64,000 bases of DNA from NC2004 sp050874905 (GTDB lineage Bacteria > Bacillota > Clostridia > Lachnospirales > Lachnospiraceae): the NCBI GenBank assembly GCA_050874905.1, contig JBNMLP010000010.1, forward strand, positions 1 to 64,000, read 5' to 3'. Under the pieces are notes generated by a model. That model was not told the DNA's origin. It made no database searches and saw only the letters and a list, made by a program, of their open reading frames with translations. Below are positions 18,001 through 26,936 of the stretch, in pieces (positions within the stretch are counted from its first letter, which is position 1; each line of letters begins with the position of its first letter). A program made the translations under genes and the position numbers.

Positions 18001-18478
18001 GATAGGAAAATGTCAGATGTTTCGCCTCTTCTTTTTTCATCAGCTCTCGTGCTGTCATCAGTTTTTCCTCAAACTGATCTTTGATCTGCTGCATCACAAT
18101 ACTGTGTGCAAGCGCAACTAAATGGCGGCAAAACGGCGTATCATGCCCTTCAAAACCTTCACAAGTACAGGACTGATACAAAAATTTATCCTCTGCCTCA
18201 TCATCAAACAAAAGCGAGACGTGATACTCCCGCCCGGTCGAACCGATCACCTCAGCTTTTGCCGTATAAATGGAACAAGAATCCTCCTGCGCAGGCAGAT
18301 GTGCGCAGATCTCCTCCTGTTTCTCCTGTGGCACATGGCTCGCAATATATTCTTTCACATCTCCATAATCATTACTTACCGAAAGATGATTCACTGCTTT
18401 GGATGCATAGAGTGCCCTTCCGTTGATCAGACACTTCCGATTACATTGTTTTTCTATATCTTTTCCATTTAAATGCAT
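15011..18478 (-). CDS. SWIM zinc-finger SNF2-family helicase
   Basis: A 1155-residue SNF2/Swi2-type ATPase. A SWIM zinc motif is at about 103-125 (CTCEGF, then FCRHLVAL; CxC...CxH). A long middle region of the bacterial SNF2 type follows. The helicase core has motif I DDMGLGKT (near 709), DEAQ box DEAQYIKN (near 811), motif III ALTGTPLENRLSDLW, motif V GGTGLNLTAADTVIHFDPWW and motif VI QATDRAHRIGQ (near 1083). The family moves on double-stranded DNA using ATP; the bacterial role is not settled, with possible involvement in transcription or in phage defence. The start at 18478 was preferred because a TATAAT further upstream would exclude earlier codons. Divergent from the NlpC/P60 gene. Confidence 0.92.
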   Translation of the reverse strand: MHLNGKDIEKQCNRKCLINGRALYASKAVNHLSVSNDYGDVKEYIASHVPQEKQEEICAHLPAQEDSCSIYTAKAEVIGSTGREYHVSLLFDDEAEDKFLYQSCTCEGFEGHDTPFCRHLVALAHSIVMQQIKDQFEEKLMTARELMKKEEAKHLTFSYPQPSLNRQTGRPSSSVIGQMIKNYSGQDGSLWMLAGEESVAPGSVILIPNLVTGFRGQQRVEFRIGTSKYSYVVKDVEELILNIQRGEYHRYGNRLEFLHTRDAFDPESLFYIDMLQDIISIYPDPSYYFSYADHARYINLTEGYVEQIILRSGEEGIRINGVLCYVKQRNPDVTLSIAREEEGATFAIQDYTILKGVTKTFLVEEDKKTVYVVSDGFAKAVVPFLEMLKKNWDVDYRSIYRKKQEQQCFLNEHDYTAFCGYVLRKLEKYVTVSQQEVDVLSYMPPQCQIQIYLDTPSQERISLRLLASYDGQQYNLADWSTKDQGTFRDYQKEQQVYALAKHYFPKHERKDGEVFLYCDTEEEIFLLLTEGLDQLKQYGQMYVSDTIRQIHVKKTPKVTAGVMIKGDLLSLHVDIPDMDSGEMEDILEAYRLKKHYYRMKNGDFMQLDQSGLSTLAKVSESLAVHPSDWKNGEVNLPLYRANYIDTVFKERGKNMKVVRSTEFKSVIRDMNEIENSDYELPEGIKAELRGYQKTGYRWLCTLTHYGFGGVLADDMGLGKTLQVITLLQAKVEDDSYDRSQNQALIVCPASLLYNWESECKKFAPDLRTRILSGTLAVRRELLHDLSDVDVVITSYDLLKRDLKLYEALSFSFMILDEAQYIKNASTQVAKAVKSIVATHRFALTGTPLENRLSDLWSIFDFVMKGYLYRYERFRTQLEQPIVSEHDEEALNRLKQMVAPFILRRRKKDVLKDLPDKLEQNIYTSMTKEQEKYYKARFMALRKQLLSQSEQEFNKDKIKVLAEITRLRQICCDPALFVEDYQGGSGKVDTFLAMAEELTDNKSNLLVFSQFASMLQILREQLTQRGIHTLMLTGRNTKEERHRMVEEFQNGEATVFLISLKAGGTGLNLTAADTVIHFDPWWNVAAQNQATDRAHRIGQDKVVTVIQLVMKNSIEERILELQQMKKELVDQVVEGEAVASAALTKEEILRLLDDFE

Positions 18479-18609
18479 AGCAACGTTCCCATCTTTCCTT
18501 TTTGTTATCATTTCATTATAGCACAATCCGCTTCAAAAAGCACAAAAAGGATAACAGCACAATTATTTCATTACATTTTCATATTTGTTACAAAATTGTT
18601 ACATTTCTC

Positions 18610-18637
18610 TTGATTTTTTTAAATTTTGTGTTACAAT
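18610..18637 (+). promoter_or_regulatory. Promoter of the NlpC/P60 gene
   Basis: TTGATT at 18610-18615, a 16-base spacer and TACAAT at 18632-18637, about 40 bases before the start codon. Confidence 0.6.
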
Positions 18638-18675
18638 TATGTTTGTAAGCATTTCATTTGGAAAGGAAGGACAGA

Positions 18676-19365
18676 ATGAAATTAAGACATATCACCCGAT
18701 ATTTACTAATGATCGCGTTACTTGCATTTGCCTGTCAGCCGGTTTTCGGTCATGCAGCAAATGTTACATTAAATCGTAAAAAACTGGTGTTAGGAACAGA
18801 AGAAACCTATACCTTAAAATTAAAAAATATAAAAAATGAAAAGAAGATCAAATGGTCTTCCTCCAACAGATCGGTCGTAACGGTAAAAAAAGGAGTGGTT
18901 ACCGCAAAAAAAGTGGGAACAGCCACCATTACCGCCCGTTACAATAAACGTACTTATACCTGCCGCGTCATTACCGCTGATTTTTCAGATATGACAAAGA
19001 AGCAGACACACATTGTAAAATATGCCTTAAAGCATGTCGGCAACCCTTACCGCTACGGCGGGACAAGCTTATCACGCGGAACCGACTGTTCCGGATTTAC
19101 CATGTCCGTCTACAAAAAAGCCGGCTATAGCCTGCCACATAATGCTTATGCGCAGTTAGCCGGAACCAAACGGGTCAAAGCTGACAAAAAACATTTGAAA
19201 GCCGGAGACCTGATCTTTTATGGAAGAAGCAAACGAGGCTGTTCTCATGTTGCTCTTTATATTGGCAATGGAAAAGTGGTACATGCCTCTAATCCAACCA
19301 ATGGTATTTTAGTATCAAAGTATAATTACCGACATATCGTCGGAGCTGGAAGAATCCTGAAGTAA
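18676..19365 (+). CDS. Secreted Ig-like (Big_2) plus NlpC/P60 peptidoglycan hydrolase
   Basis: A 229-residue exported protein: signal peptide to about residue 27, a Big_2-like Ig domain (about 28-105, with LVLGTEETYTLKLKN and KKVGTATITARYN), and a C-terminal NlpC/P60 (C40) domain. The catalytic cysteine is in RGTDCSGF (near 139) and the histidine in CSHVALYIGNG (near 190). C40 enzymes usually cut D-Glu-diamino-acid bonds in wall peptides. The ATG at 18676 follows GGAAGGA; an in-frame ATG six codons earlier has no such site. It is transcribed alone, divergently from the SNF2 helicase, and ends in its own terminator. Confidence 0.92.
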   Translation: MKLRHITRYLLMIALLAFACQPVFGHAANVTLNRKKLVLGTEETYTLKLKNIKNEKKIKWSSSNRSVVTVKKGVVTAKKVGTATITARYNKRTYTCRVITADFSDMTKKQTHIVKYALKHVGNPYRYGGTSLSRGTDCSGFTMSVYKKAGYSLPHNAYAQLAGTKRVKADKKHLKAGDLIFYGRSKRGCSHVALYIGNGKVVHASNPTNGILVSKYNYRHIVGAGRILK

Positions 19366-19383
19366 CCTTCAGGATTCTTTTTT
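19352..19383 (+). terminator. Terminator of the NlpC/P60 gene
   Basis: GAATCCTGAAG and CTTCAGGATTC form an 11-bp stem around the stop codon, followed by a run of T. The hairpin overlaps the last codons of the gene. It also lies in the gap facing the convergent 19407-21374 gene. Confidence 0.88.
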
Positions 19384-19406
19384 ACATCTTATTTATTTTC
19401 TACGCT

Positions 19407-21374
19407 CTACTTCTCAATCTTTTCCGTAGTCAGAATGAAGGTCACGCTTCCATCCATCTCATCAGAAAGTCCCGTAAACTGATTGTATGCTTTGGCTTTC
19501 TTTGCCAGAATGTTCAATCGGTTCTTAAAGCCTAACACTTCATCGGTATAAACATCATAAAGTGCATGAATTCCTTTCTGGTCAAAGGTTTTCATTCCAC
19601 CTGCCAGACTGGTTGTACCCTGCTTTAACTGGGAAAGCCCGGAGGTCACGCTTTTCGTTGCCTTGTGGATCGCATTACTTCCACTCTTTAAGGACTGCAA
19701 GCCTTTGTAAAGTCCTGCAACACCCTGCTTCATCGTCTTTTTATTCTGGATCAGTGCATTGGCACCCTTTGTCAGTTTCTTATTGTTGGCAGTGAGTGTC
19801 TCGGCACCGCTTTTTAATTTTGCCACATTGGTGGTCAGTGCAGCAATACTGCTGCTCATCGTGGAATCTGCACTTCTGAGGCTTTCGGAATTCTGGGAAA
19901 TCGCAGAAACTGCATCCATCACGGTACTTACTCCGGCTGCCACAGAATCCGCACCCTTTTTCAGCTCACCGGTCTGGTCTGTTGCGGAAACAACCGCAGA
20001 AAGTCCGTTTTTCTGTGCCGTGACTAACTGTTCTAATGTTCCTGCGTAGGTCAGCAGTGCCTGCTGCTCCACTGCATCACTGGTTGCTGCTGCCTGCTGC
20101 TTCAGTCCTGTTATGATCGCATCATATCCATCGTAGGTTTTTAACAGTGTTGCCATGGAATCATGCATGGTTCCGATTCCGGATGCAACCGCTGCACTTC
20201 CGGATACCAACTGCGTTTTTGTCTCCGGATTTGCCAGCGTATCGACTGCTTTGGTATAGCTGTTTAATCCTGTTGAAAATGTCTGATAGCCGGCAGGCAT
20301 CGATTTTACTGCTTCATAAAGTGCCGTATTTCCATCGCTGATCTGCTTGGCTCCCTTCACATAGCTTTTTAAGCCCTTCGCCAATGTCGTCGTTCCGTCC
20401 ACATAGCTGTTTACTCCGTTTTTCAATGACGCACCGCCACTGACTAATGCCTTGATCCCTTTGTTTAATGCCGCCTCTCCGCTTGCATATTGGGAAAAGC
20501 TTGTTACAAAGGTTCCAACTGCATCGTCGAGCTTCTGACTGCCCTTTACCAGTTCCCCGGAACCATCTGACAGATCATCCAGTCCGTCTTCCACATCATT
20601 GAAATCTTTGTTGTCATCCAGTTTTAAGGAGCCCATCAGGCTTGGGGTTGCGTAAGTTGTCGTAGATGGCAGAGCGAAATCTGTTACATCTGCTTTTAAG
20701 GTAAAATGCTCCGGCAGCTTCTTTTTTAAATCCTTACTGTCCAGTCCCAGACTGTCATAAAGTCCGGGTACTCCATATCCTGCCACGATCGTGCTGTCCT
20801 CTTCTTCGATCAGCTTTCCGGTAGACAATGTGACATTTTTAAATTTCTCGTTGTCCAGTACGAGCATCGTAAGCAGGAAAAACGGAGTGTAAAACGTCTC
20901 CTTCTTTCCACGGATCGTTTTCTCAAACCGGTCATGATTCTGGTAGGTCACTGTCATTTCAAATGCTCCGCTTTTTCCTGCAAGTTCACTTGCAGATACC
21001 TGTTTTCCATCCAGCTTATAGGAAATATTCATTTCCACAGGGAGATCCTTCGTTACCGTTCCCTGATAGTGAATGTCATCTCCAACGGAGTCCCATGTCA
21101 TGTTCTCTCCACTTTGGGTAAAGGTTTCATTCCCTTTTACATTTTCAATATCCTCTAAATCGGACTGATCCTTCACCTTACCCTTGGCAATATTTTTTAA
21201 CACATCGGTTGCTGTAACCTCCTTCACCTCACCGTCGGCATCCATTTTCACATAAACGGATTCTTCCTTTGCCGGATCGGTGGAGATCTTCTCTACCGCA
21301 TGCACCGGAGCTGCTACGGTCGTAACCAAAAGTCCTGCGGCAAGAAGCCACGCTGTAATCTTCTTCGCTCTCAT
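19407..21374 (-). CDS. Exported heptad-repeat (XXXLXXG, YhgE/Pip-like) protein
   Basis: A 655-residue protein with a signal peptide (MRAKKITAWLLAAGLLVTT, cleavage near VHA). From about 250 on it has many repeats of the LxxG heptad type (LDDLSDGSGELVKGSQKL, LVSGGASLKNGVNSY, LYKGLQSLKSGSNAI). These repeats are known from YhgE/Pip and related surface proteins that often accompany ABC or RND-type exporters. No membrane segment is obvious after the signal. It starts 12 bases after the FtsX-type permease gene, so it is the third gene of the operon whose promoter carries the SmtB-type operator. It may be an extracytoplasmic partner of the transporter; this is inference. Confidence 0.8.
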   Translation of the reverse strand: MRAKKITAWLLAAGLLVTTVAAPVHAVEKISTDPAKEESVYVKMDADGEVKEVTATDVLKNIAKGKVKDQSDLEDIENVKGNETFTQSGENMTWDSVGDDIHYQGTVTKDLPVEMNISYKLDGKQVSASELAGKSGAFEMTVTYQNHDRFEKTIRGKKETFYTPFFLLTMLVLDNEKFKNVTLSTGKLIEEEDSTIVAGYGVPGLYDSLGLDSKDLKKKLPEHFTLKADVTDFALPSTTTYATPSLMGSLKLDDNKDFNDVEDGLDDLSDGSGELVKGSQKLDDAVGTFVTSFSQYASGEAALNKGIKALVSGGASLKNGVNSYVDGTTTLAKGLKSYVKGAKQISDGNTALYEAVKSMPAGYQTFSTGLNSYTKAVDTLANPETKTQLVSGSAAVASGIGTMHDSMATLLKTYDGYDAIITGLKQQAAATSDAVEQQALLTYAGTLEQLVTAQKNGLSAVVSATDQTGELKKGADSVAAGVSTVMDAVSAISQNSESLRSADSTMSSSIAALTTNVAKLKSGAETLTANNKKLTKGANALIQNKKTMKQGVAGLYKGLQSLKSGSNAIHKATKSVTSGLSQLKQGTTSLAGGMKTFDQKGIHALYDVYTDEVLGFKNRLNILAKKAKAYNQFTGLSDEMDGSVTFILTTEKIEK

Positions 21375-21386
21375 TGTTTCACCCTC

Positions 21387-23738
21387 CTATTCCACATTTT
21401 TCAGTGCCTGATCCATCGGGATCTTCTTAATCTTTCTAAATTGCAGCAACGCTACCACAAGGTAAGCTGCCATCATCATTACAAACATGACCGGATACAA
21501 ATACATCGGAATATGTACCGTGATCCATCCGTTATAATCCATCAAAAATATACGGAAAATACCTTTCATCATCATACCGGCCAGTGCCAGGCTGAATATT
21601 ACAGAACCAACTACCACCCACGTCGTTGAAACGAGATAAAGCCGGGCAATCTCTGTATTGTCATATCCGAGTATCTTACAAAGAGAGATCGGAACCGTAT
21701 TTTTCTCCAACACGATCTTGGTAAGCAGATAGATCAGTAATGCCGCTAAGATCAGAGCAAAGTATTTGATCATACCAAATACGGAACCCATCGAGTGCAT
21801 AAGCTGATCTGCCATCTTGGTAATATCACTTTTGGTAATACAGGTGGAAATGTATTTATCCGGGATATCCTTGATCTTTTTGTTGCACATATATCCATTG
21901 TAATATTCCGACGTATCAGGACTTCCCAGCTTTTCAACCAGAAGCTCCGGATCAGACAGATAGGAAAGTGCCGTATCTTTATGGAAGCCAAACGTCTTTG
22001 TCATCAGCTTGTTATTCATAAATACCGCCAGGGATGCGCTGTAATCTGCAATTCCCTTTACCTTAAACTGGTACTCCTTCGTATCATAGGTTTCCTTGAA
22101 CCGGATCGTGTCTCCTACCTTGAGCTCATATTTATCTGCCAGCATGGAGGAAATCAAAATACCGTCGGACGGAATCTTGTAAGTAATATAACGGCTGTTC
22201 TTCTGCACACCATAAAAGGTGACATCCTCCGTTCTTGTTTTTCCAATGTAAGTATACGATGCCATTGTAAACCGCTCGGCATCCGGATCTTTTGTCTCAA
22301 TCTGCGTCGTCAGCATATACTGGTACTTTGCAAACATACTGTCCACCATCGTATCCGATGTCTCTAACAAAAGTGGTTTCATCAGGCATCCGAAGAATAG
22401 CAAAATGCTGGAGAACCAGATACCGAAAAGCAGGATCAGATAATTCGGTATGTTCTGTAAGATCACACGAATACGGAACCGGCTTAAGAAACGAAAGTGT
22501 GGAAGCTTCACTGCTTTTTTCCGCTGCCGTCTGCTCAGGTCACGACGGATAAACCGCAATGGAGAGAGCTTTAAGCTGTTTGCGATGACGATCACATTTA
22601 AAATCAGCATCATGATCGCCGGAACCACGGTGGTTAAAACAAACGCATCTGCATTCCAGATCGTCACATAAGTAGGAAGTGAATAACTTCCATAATACAT
22701 ATCTGCCACCATATTCTTGAACCAGGAGTACCCCAGTACATTTCCAATCAGTGCTGCAACCACGGTAATGACCACGGGAGGGATCAGATAATGCAGCAAC
22801 AATTCTCCTTTCGTATAACCGGATGCCCGGAGCGTACCGATCACCGTCGCCTCTTTTACGATCGTATGGCGGATCGTGATGGAAAATACAAAGCCGATCA
22901 TGATGATCAAAATATAGAGCAGCACGATGATCATGCCACGATCTCCACCCATATCATCACCGGTAAACTGAATTGCCTGATTGGCATACCGGGGCAGATA
23001 ATCTTTGATCTCAATATCCGCAGCCTGTGTCTCCTCGTAAAGGTGCTCCATAAATGTGTCTGCACATTTGGTTTCTGCTTCCTCATCCTTTGGTTCTTCG
23101 TCGTACTGCCAACTATAATTATAGGTGAGCTTGGAAGCATCAATATCATGAAATGCCTGATCGGTCACGATGCCGACGCTGAATGCAATGGAATCAAACA
23201 TCATTTCCGAATTGTCTTTGTAAAGTGCACTGTAATCGGAAAGTGCAACCAACGCTGTGATCTTATATTTCTTTTGATCCACGGTAACCGTGTCGCCAAT
23301 CGAAAGGCGGTTATTATCTGCAAACATACGGTCAATCGCGATCTCATTCTCCTTCTTTGGCATTTTTCCCTTCATGACACAGATGCGGTTCATACCTTTC
23401 CGATCTTTATAAATGCGGATCGTTCCCTCCGTCGAACCATTGATCTCTTTTTTACGAACAATTGGAAGATCTGCATAATACATGTCCTCAATGCTCACCC
23501 CATACTGCGTGAGCTTTTTCTTGAAGGACTGGTGGATCTCCTCGTCAAGAGAAAAATGTCCATACTCGATATTGTAATCCTTAAAGCTGTTATTGTATGC
23601 AATGATCATACTGTCACCGGCAACTAAAAAGCCGGAAATAAAACCGATGGTCAGTGTCAGAAACAGAAAAACGATCAAATACTTGGACCAGTCTCCGGTC
23701 AATTCTCTGGGAATACGCTTCATCAACGGATTTTTCAA
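21387..23738 (-). CDS. FtsX-type ABC transporter permease
   Basis: About 783 residues with the MacB/FtsX arrangement: one N-terminal helix (about 17-38), a large extracytoplasmic domain, three helices (about 275-385), a second pair of domains beginning after a helix near 435-455, a second extracytoplasmic domain, and three C-terminal helices. Each half ends in a FtsX-like core (MIGFVFSITIRHTIVKEATVIGTLRASGYTKGEL; YLLTKIVLEKNTVPISLCKILGYDNTEI). The start is best taken as TTG at 23738, six bases after AAAGGAGGGG; an ATG five codons later is the alternative. Expected to work with the preceding ATPase (23753-24451). Substrate unknown; lipid or peptide handling is common for the family. Confidence 0.88.
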   Translation of the reverse strand: MKNPLMKRIPRELTGDWSKYLIVFLFLTLTIGFISGFLVAGDSMIIAYNNSFKDYNIEYGHFSLDEEIHQSFKKKLTQYGVSIEDMYYADLPIVRKKEINGSTEGTIRIYKDRKGMNRICVMKGKMPKKENEIAIDRMFADNNRLSIGDTVTVDQKKYKITALVALSDYSALYKDNSEMMFDSIAFSVGIVTDQAFHDIDASKLTYNYSWQYDEEPKDEEAETKCADTFMEHLYEETQAADIEIKDYLPRYANQAIQFTGDDMGGDRGMIIVLLYILIIMIGFVFSITIRHTIVKEATVIGTLRASGYTKGELLLHYLIPPVVITVVAALIGNVLGYSWFKNMVADMYYGSYSLPTYVTIWNADAFVLTTVVPAIMMLILNVIVIANSLKLSPLRFIRRDLSRRQRKKAVKLPHFRFLSRFRIRVILQNIPNYLILLFGIWFSSILLFFGCLMKPLLLETSDTMVDSMFAKYQYMLTTQIETKDPDAERFTMASYTYIGKTRTEDVTFYGVQKNSRYITYKIPSDGILISSMLADKYELKVGDTIRFKETYDTKEYQFKVKGIADYSASLAVFMNNKLMTKTFGFHKDTALSYLSDPELLVEKLGSPDTSEYYNGYMCNKKIKDIPDKYISTCITKSDITKMADQLMHSMGSVFGMIKYFALILAALLIYLLTKIVLEKNTVPISLCKILGYDNTEIARLYLVSTTWVVVGSVIFSLALAGMMMKGIFRIFLMDYNGWITVHIPMYLYPVMFVMMMAAYLVVALLQFRKIKKIPMDQALKNVE

Positions 23739-23752
23739 TGCATTCCCCTCCT

Positions 23753-24451
23753 TTACCAATCCAGTTCCATGGCTGGAATCTTCTCTTCGTTACGGTAATC
23801 CTTCCGGATGCTTCCATCACGTAACCGGATGACATGATCTGCCATATGCTTGATCGCATCGTTATGTGTTACCATGATAATGGTATTGCCATATTTCTGA
23901 TTGACTTCCTCCATCAGATTTAAAATATCCTTCGACGTATTATAGTCCAACGCACCAGTTGGCTCATCACATAATAAAATGTCAGGGTTCTTTACCAACG
24001 CACGACCGATAGAGGTACGCTGCTGCTGTCCACCTGACAACTGGTTTGGAAGCTTATGACGGTGCTCATAAAGTCCCAGCGTATGTAATAACTCATCAAT
24101 ATCTAACGGAGAAGAAGATAAATATGCTCCCACTTCAATATTCTCCTTGACATTTAAGTTTGGGATCAGGTTATACATCTGAAATACATATCCCAGATGA
24201 CTTCTTCTGTATCGGGTCAGTGCCTTCTCCTTCATATCCATCGTTTTTTCTCCATTGATAGAAACATACCCGGAATCTGCATTGTCAATTCCACCAATAA
24301 TATTAAGCAGTGTAGATTTACCACAACCGGATGGACCTAACAGAACACAGATCTCCCCTTTCTCTACAGAAAAGGAGATCCCCTTTAATACTTCAATTTT
24401 ATTTTCCTCAGAACCATAGCTTTTCTTTAATTGATTGATCTCAAGAAACAT
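23753..24451 (-). CDS. ABC transporter ATPase of the MacB/LolD type
   Basis: A 232-residue ATPase with Walker A GPSGCGKST (near 39), Q-loop region YVFQMYNLIP, signature LSGGQQQR, Walker B ILLCDEPTGALD and H-loop VTHN, the form that partners FtsX-like permeases. The next gene (the permease) starts 14 bases after its stop. The promoter region carries an SmtB-type operator identical over 20 bp to the one at the Zn/Cd pump, which suggests that this transporter is derepressed by zinc. ATP use at the membrane drives a mechanical change rather than ordinary substrate import. Confidence 0.92.
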   Translation of the reverse strand: MFLEINQLKKSYGSEENKIEVLKGISFSVEKGEICVLLGPSGCGKSTLLNIIGGIDNADSGYVSINGEKTMDMKEKALTRYRRSHLGYVFQMYNLIPNLNVKENIEVGAYLSSSPLDIDELLHTLGLYEHRHKLPNQLSGGQQQRTSIGRALVKNPDILLCDEPTGALDYNTSKDILNLMEEVNQKYGNTIIMVTHNDAIKHMADHVIRLRDGSIRKDYRNEEKIPAMELDW

Positions 24452-24566
24452 AATTCTCCTCCTTCAAAATCGGAAAGTTAGTTTAATCTAACTCCATCTT
24501 TACTATACACCTTTTCATTTGTGTCTTGTTGATTATTTTTTCTCAATAACGTTTTTATATCCTTTC

Positions 24567-24586
24567 ATATGAGCATTTGTTCATAT
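24567..24586. promoter_or_regulatory. SmtB/ArsR-type operator at the ABC transporter promoter
   Basis: ATATGAGCATTTGTTCATAT, identical to the site at 12820-12839. It again lies just after a minus-strand promoter: TTGACA, about 18 bases of spacer, and TTATAT/TATAAT-like -10 sequence. The operator would overlap the transcription start. Confidence 0.75.
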
Positions 24587-24628
24587 AATCAATTATATAA
24601 TACCATGATTGGAGAATTTGTCAAGCAT

Positions 24629-24660
24629 GAAAAAACCGCCACAAGGCTGTGACGGTTTTG
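24629..24660 (-). terminator. Terminator of the GH9 gene
   Basis: On the minus strand, AAACCG/CGGTTT and CACAG/GTG arms form a hairpin followed by TTTTTTC. It follows the stop codon of the GH9 gene by about 22 bases and separates it from the ABC operon. Confidence 0.8.
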
Positions 24661-24682
24661 ATAATTGCTATTTCATTTTCCC

Positions 24683-26911
24683 TTATTCCATCGCCAATAC
24701 ATAAACCAGCGGAGAGTTCCAGTAGATCGTTACCTCATTGCAGGAATAAGACTGCACGTTGTCCACATAGCATTTTGCCGGAGCAACGCCCTGCATGGTA
24801 GCTTTCGCATAGGGATCTTCCAGATTACTGTCCGGTCCTCCCACGATCATTCCCTTCATTGCCTGTTCAAGTACCTGTGATGGGCGGTGATGTGGCTGGG
24901 TCGGTGTCAGACTTCCATATCCTGTCACAAAACAGTAAGAGGTTGTATTCTTACCTAATACATAGTGAAGCTGTTCTTTTACCAGCTTGTCATCTGCCTT
25001 ATCCGGGCAGATTGTTTTTGCCATCTGAAGCATCATCGCATTGTTCAGGATCGTTAAGTTACTGCCCCAGGTATATTCCTGTCCCGTAGTAGAATGGTAA
25101 GCATCCTCTTTTCCTGCTGCGATCACGTCATCCAGCCCGTAAGAAAAACGATCTGTTAACGTCTTTTTGTAATCCGCATCGGTATTCGCTGCGGTTGCGT
25201 ATGCGTAGATTCCGTAATAACCAACGGCCTGCCATCCCAGTCCACAGGAAGCACTTAAGATGTTTTCCTTCTTTAATTTCTTATGTACCTCTTTGTCTCC
25301 TGTCGTTTTATACAACTCCGCCAGAGCCCAGAAATATTCATCCCGGTCATTGTCATCCGGATATTCTCCTGTCACCAGATCCGTCGGATTCTTGTATCCC
25401 GCATCATCTTTATGCTTCTCAAAGTAAGCAACTGCTTTCTTTGCTGCTGCAAGGCAGGTAGCAGAATAGTCCGGATCGATCTTTTTAAAGACACGGGCTG
25501 CCATTGCCATCACTGCGGCAAAATCTCCGGTCGCTGTATTGGAGATTGGGGCCAGATATAATTTGTCCGTCTCTTCCTCCGGCATCACGGTCTCCGGGAA
25601 ATTAAGGCAGGTCACCTTATGGTATACTCCACCATTATCCGCCTGCATTTTCAAAAGCCAGTCACATTCGTAGCGCACTTCATCGAGAATGTCCGGTGTA
25701 CCATTGCCGCTCTCCATGATTCCGGTGTCATCAGAAAATGCATCCGGGTTCTGCTCATAGGCAAGCAGAAGATCTGCCACCGCCTTTGCTCCGGATACCA
25801 CATAACGTCCATAATCTCCGGCATCATGCCATCCGCCGCTGACGTCCTTTTCTTCCTTCGTTCCATAAACCGTTGCTTTTCCGGTATGACATTTCTTATG
25901 GGCAAATGCTCCGGCATATTCTTTGGTCAGTTCTATACCACAGCGCTGCAGTGTCAGCATCTTAAATACATCATTTTTAAGATCCTTATAAATGTCATCA
26001 CCAATAGCAAAGGAGAACGATTCCCCATTGTCTTCGGTCTGGATCACATAGGTTCCCGGCTCCTTGTACCCGCTGAAATCTGCAATACCAGTCTTCTCTC
26101 CACTTGCCGCATTCTCCTTTTTGTCTGTGATCTTGCCGGAAAATACGACCTTACCGCTTTTTTGATCTACCAGATCAAACGTATCCGAAATTTTGTCTCC
26201 GCGCACAACCGCCTGCTTGTCCGCATTTGTCTCATAGCCAAGCTGATCTACATTGATGTCTTTCGTTTCGACATCATCGGAGGCCTCTACTTTATTGCTG
26301 TCATCCTCCATCGTTAAGGAAATGTTGTCGATCGTTACCACATGCTCTGCAAGATCATCCGGACAGCCTTCTACCTTTCCTAAGTTAAAACAAAAACGAG
26401 GGGCAGGATCAGACCCTTCCGTCATCTCAAAAGTAGTATCGATCGTAGTCATATCTTTTGTGAGATTTATTTTATCTGAGGCATAGGCATGATAATCTCC
26501 GCCATTTAACTGGATGCGCCACTCAGCCACACGATCTACATCAGACGCAATGTCAAAGCTTAAATGATATTTGCATCCGGTTTCTAATGCAAACCCATCA
26601 TAGTATACCTGCACACCATGTTCCACGCTGCCGACAGAAGTAATGTCCACCTCCAGCTGCTTGTCTCCATTTACCTTGATGGAAGCACTACCGCCATTGG
26701 TGTAGGTATTCCATTTTCCTGTTCCGTTGTCAAAGGTTCCATCGGAAATCATATTTTCATCGGTTTCCTCTGCCGTCTCCTGTGTTGTTGCCACTGCCTC
26801 TTTTTTCCCTGCCTTTTTTCCATCGGTCTTTTTGTCATTTGCACAACCGGAAAATGAAAAAATAAGTACCAGACTAAGAATCAGTGCCAGTCCTCTTTTT
26901 GTGATCTGCAT
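24683..26911 (-). CDS. Cell-attached glycoside hydrolase family 9 (endoglucanase-type) lipoprotein
   Basis: A 742-residue lipoprotein: signal with lipobox FSGC (Cys near 24), a Thr/Glu/Lys linker, a CBM4_9-like carbohydrate-binding domain (about 55-210, with FDNGTGKWNTYTNGG, MEDDSNK), an Ig-like CelD_N domain (about 225-310, with VDQLGYETNADKQAVV), and a GH9 catalytic domain. GH9 markers are GGWHDAGDYGRYVV (catalytic aspartates), GYGSLTPTQPHHRPS and YSCNEVTIYWNSPLVYVLA (catalytic glutamate). Expected activity: cleavage of beta-1,4-glucans at the cell surface. The start at 26911 follows GAGGAGG; it lies 25 bases after the coiled-coil gene. Confidence 0.93.
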   Translation of the reverse strand: MQITKRGLALILSLVLIFSFSGCANDKKTDGKKAGKKEAVATTQETAEETDENMISDGTFDNGTGKWNTYTNGGSASIKVNGDKQLEVDITSVGSVEHGVQVYYDGFALETGCKYHLSFDIASDVDRVAEWRIQLNGGDYHAYASDKINLTKDMTTIDTTFEMTEGSDPAPRFCFNLGKVEGCPDDLAEHVVTIDNISLTMEDDSNKVEASDDVETKDINVDQLGYETNADKQAVVRGDKISDTFDLVDQKSGKVVFSGKITDKKENAASGEKTGIADFSGYKEPGTYVIQTEDNGESFSFAIGDDIYKDLKNDVFKMLTLQRCGIELTKEYAGAFAHKKCHTGKATVYGTKEEKDVSGGWHDAGDYGRYVVSGAKAVADLLLAYEQNPDAFSDDTGIMESGNGTPDILDEVRYECDWLLKMQADNGGVYHKVTCLNFPETVMPEEETDKLYLAPISNTATGDFAAVMAMAARVFKKIDPDYSATCLAAAKKAVAYFEKHKDDAGYKNPTDLVTGEYPDDNDRDEYFWALAELYKTTGDKEVHKKLKKENILSASCGLGWQAVGYYGIYAYATAANTDADYKKTLTDRFSYGLDDVIAAGKEDAYHSTTGQEYTWGSNLTILNNAMMLQMAKTICPDKADDKLVKEQLHYVLGKNTTSYCFVTGYGSLTPTQPHHRPSQVLEQAMKGMIVGGPDSNLEDPYAKATMQGVAPAKCYVDNVQSYSCNEVTIYWNSPLVYVLAME

Positions 26912-26936
26912 GATTTTTCCTCCTCGTCTCATTGTT

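Noticed and set aside
21795..23627. Long plus-strand frames opposite the FtsX-type permease
   Set aside because: Antisense shadows; the minus-strand gene has clear domains, operon context and a ribosome binding site.
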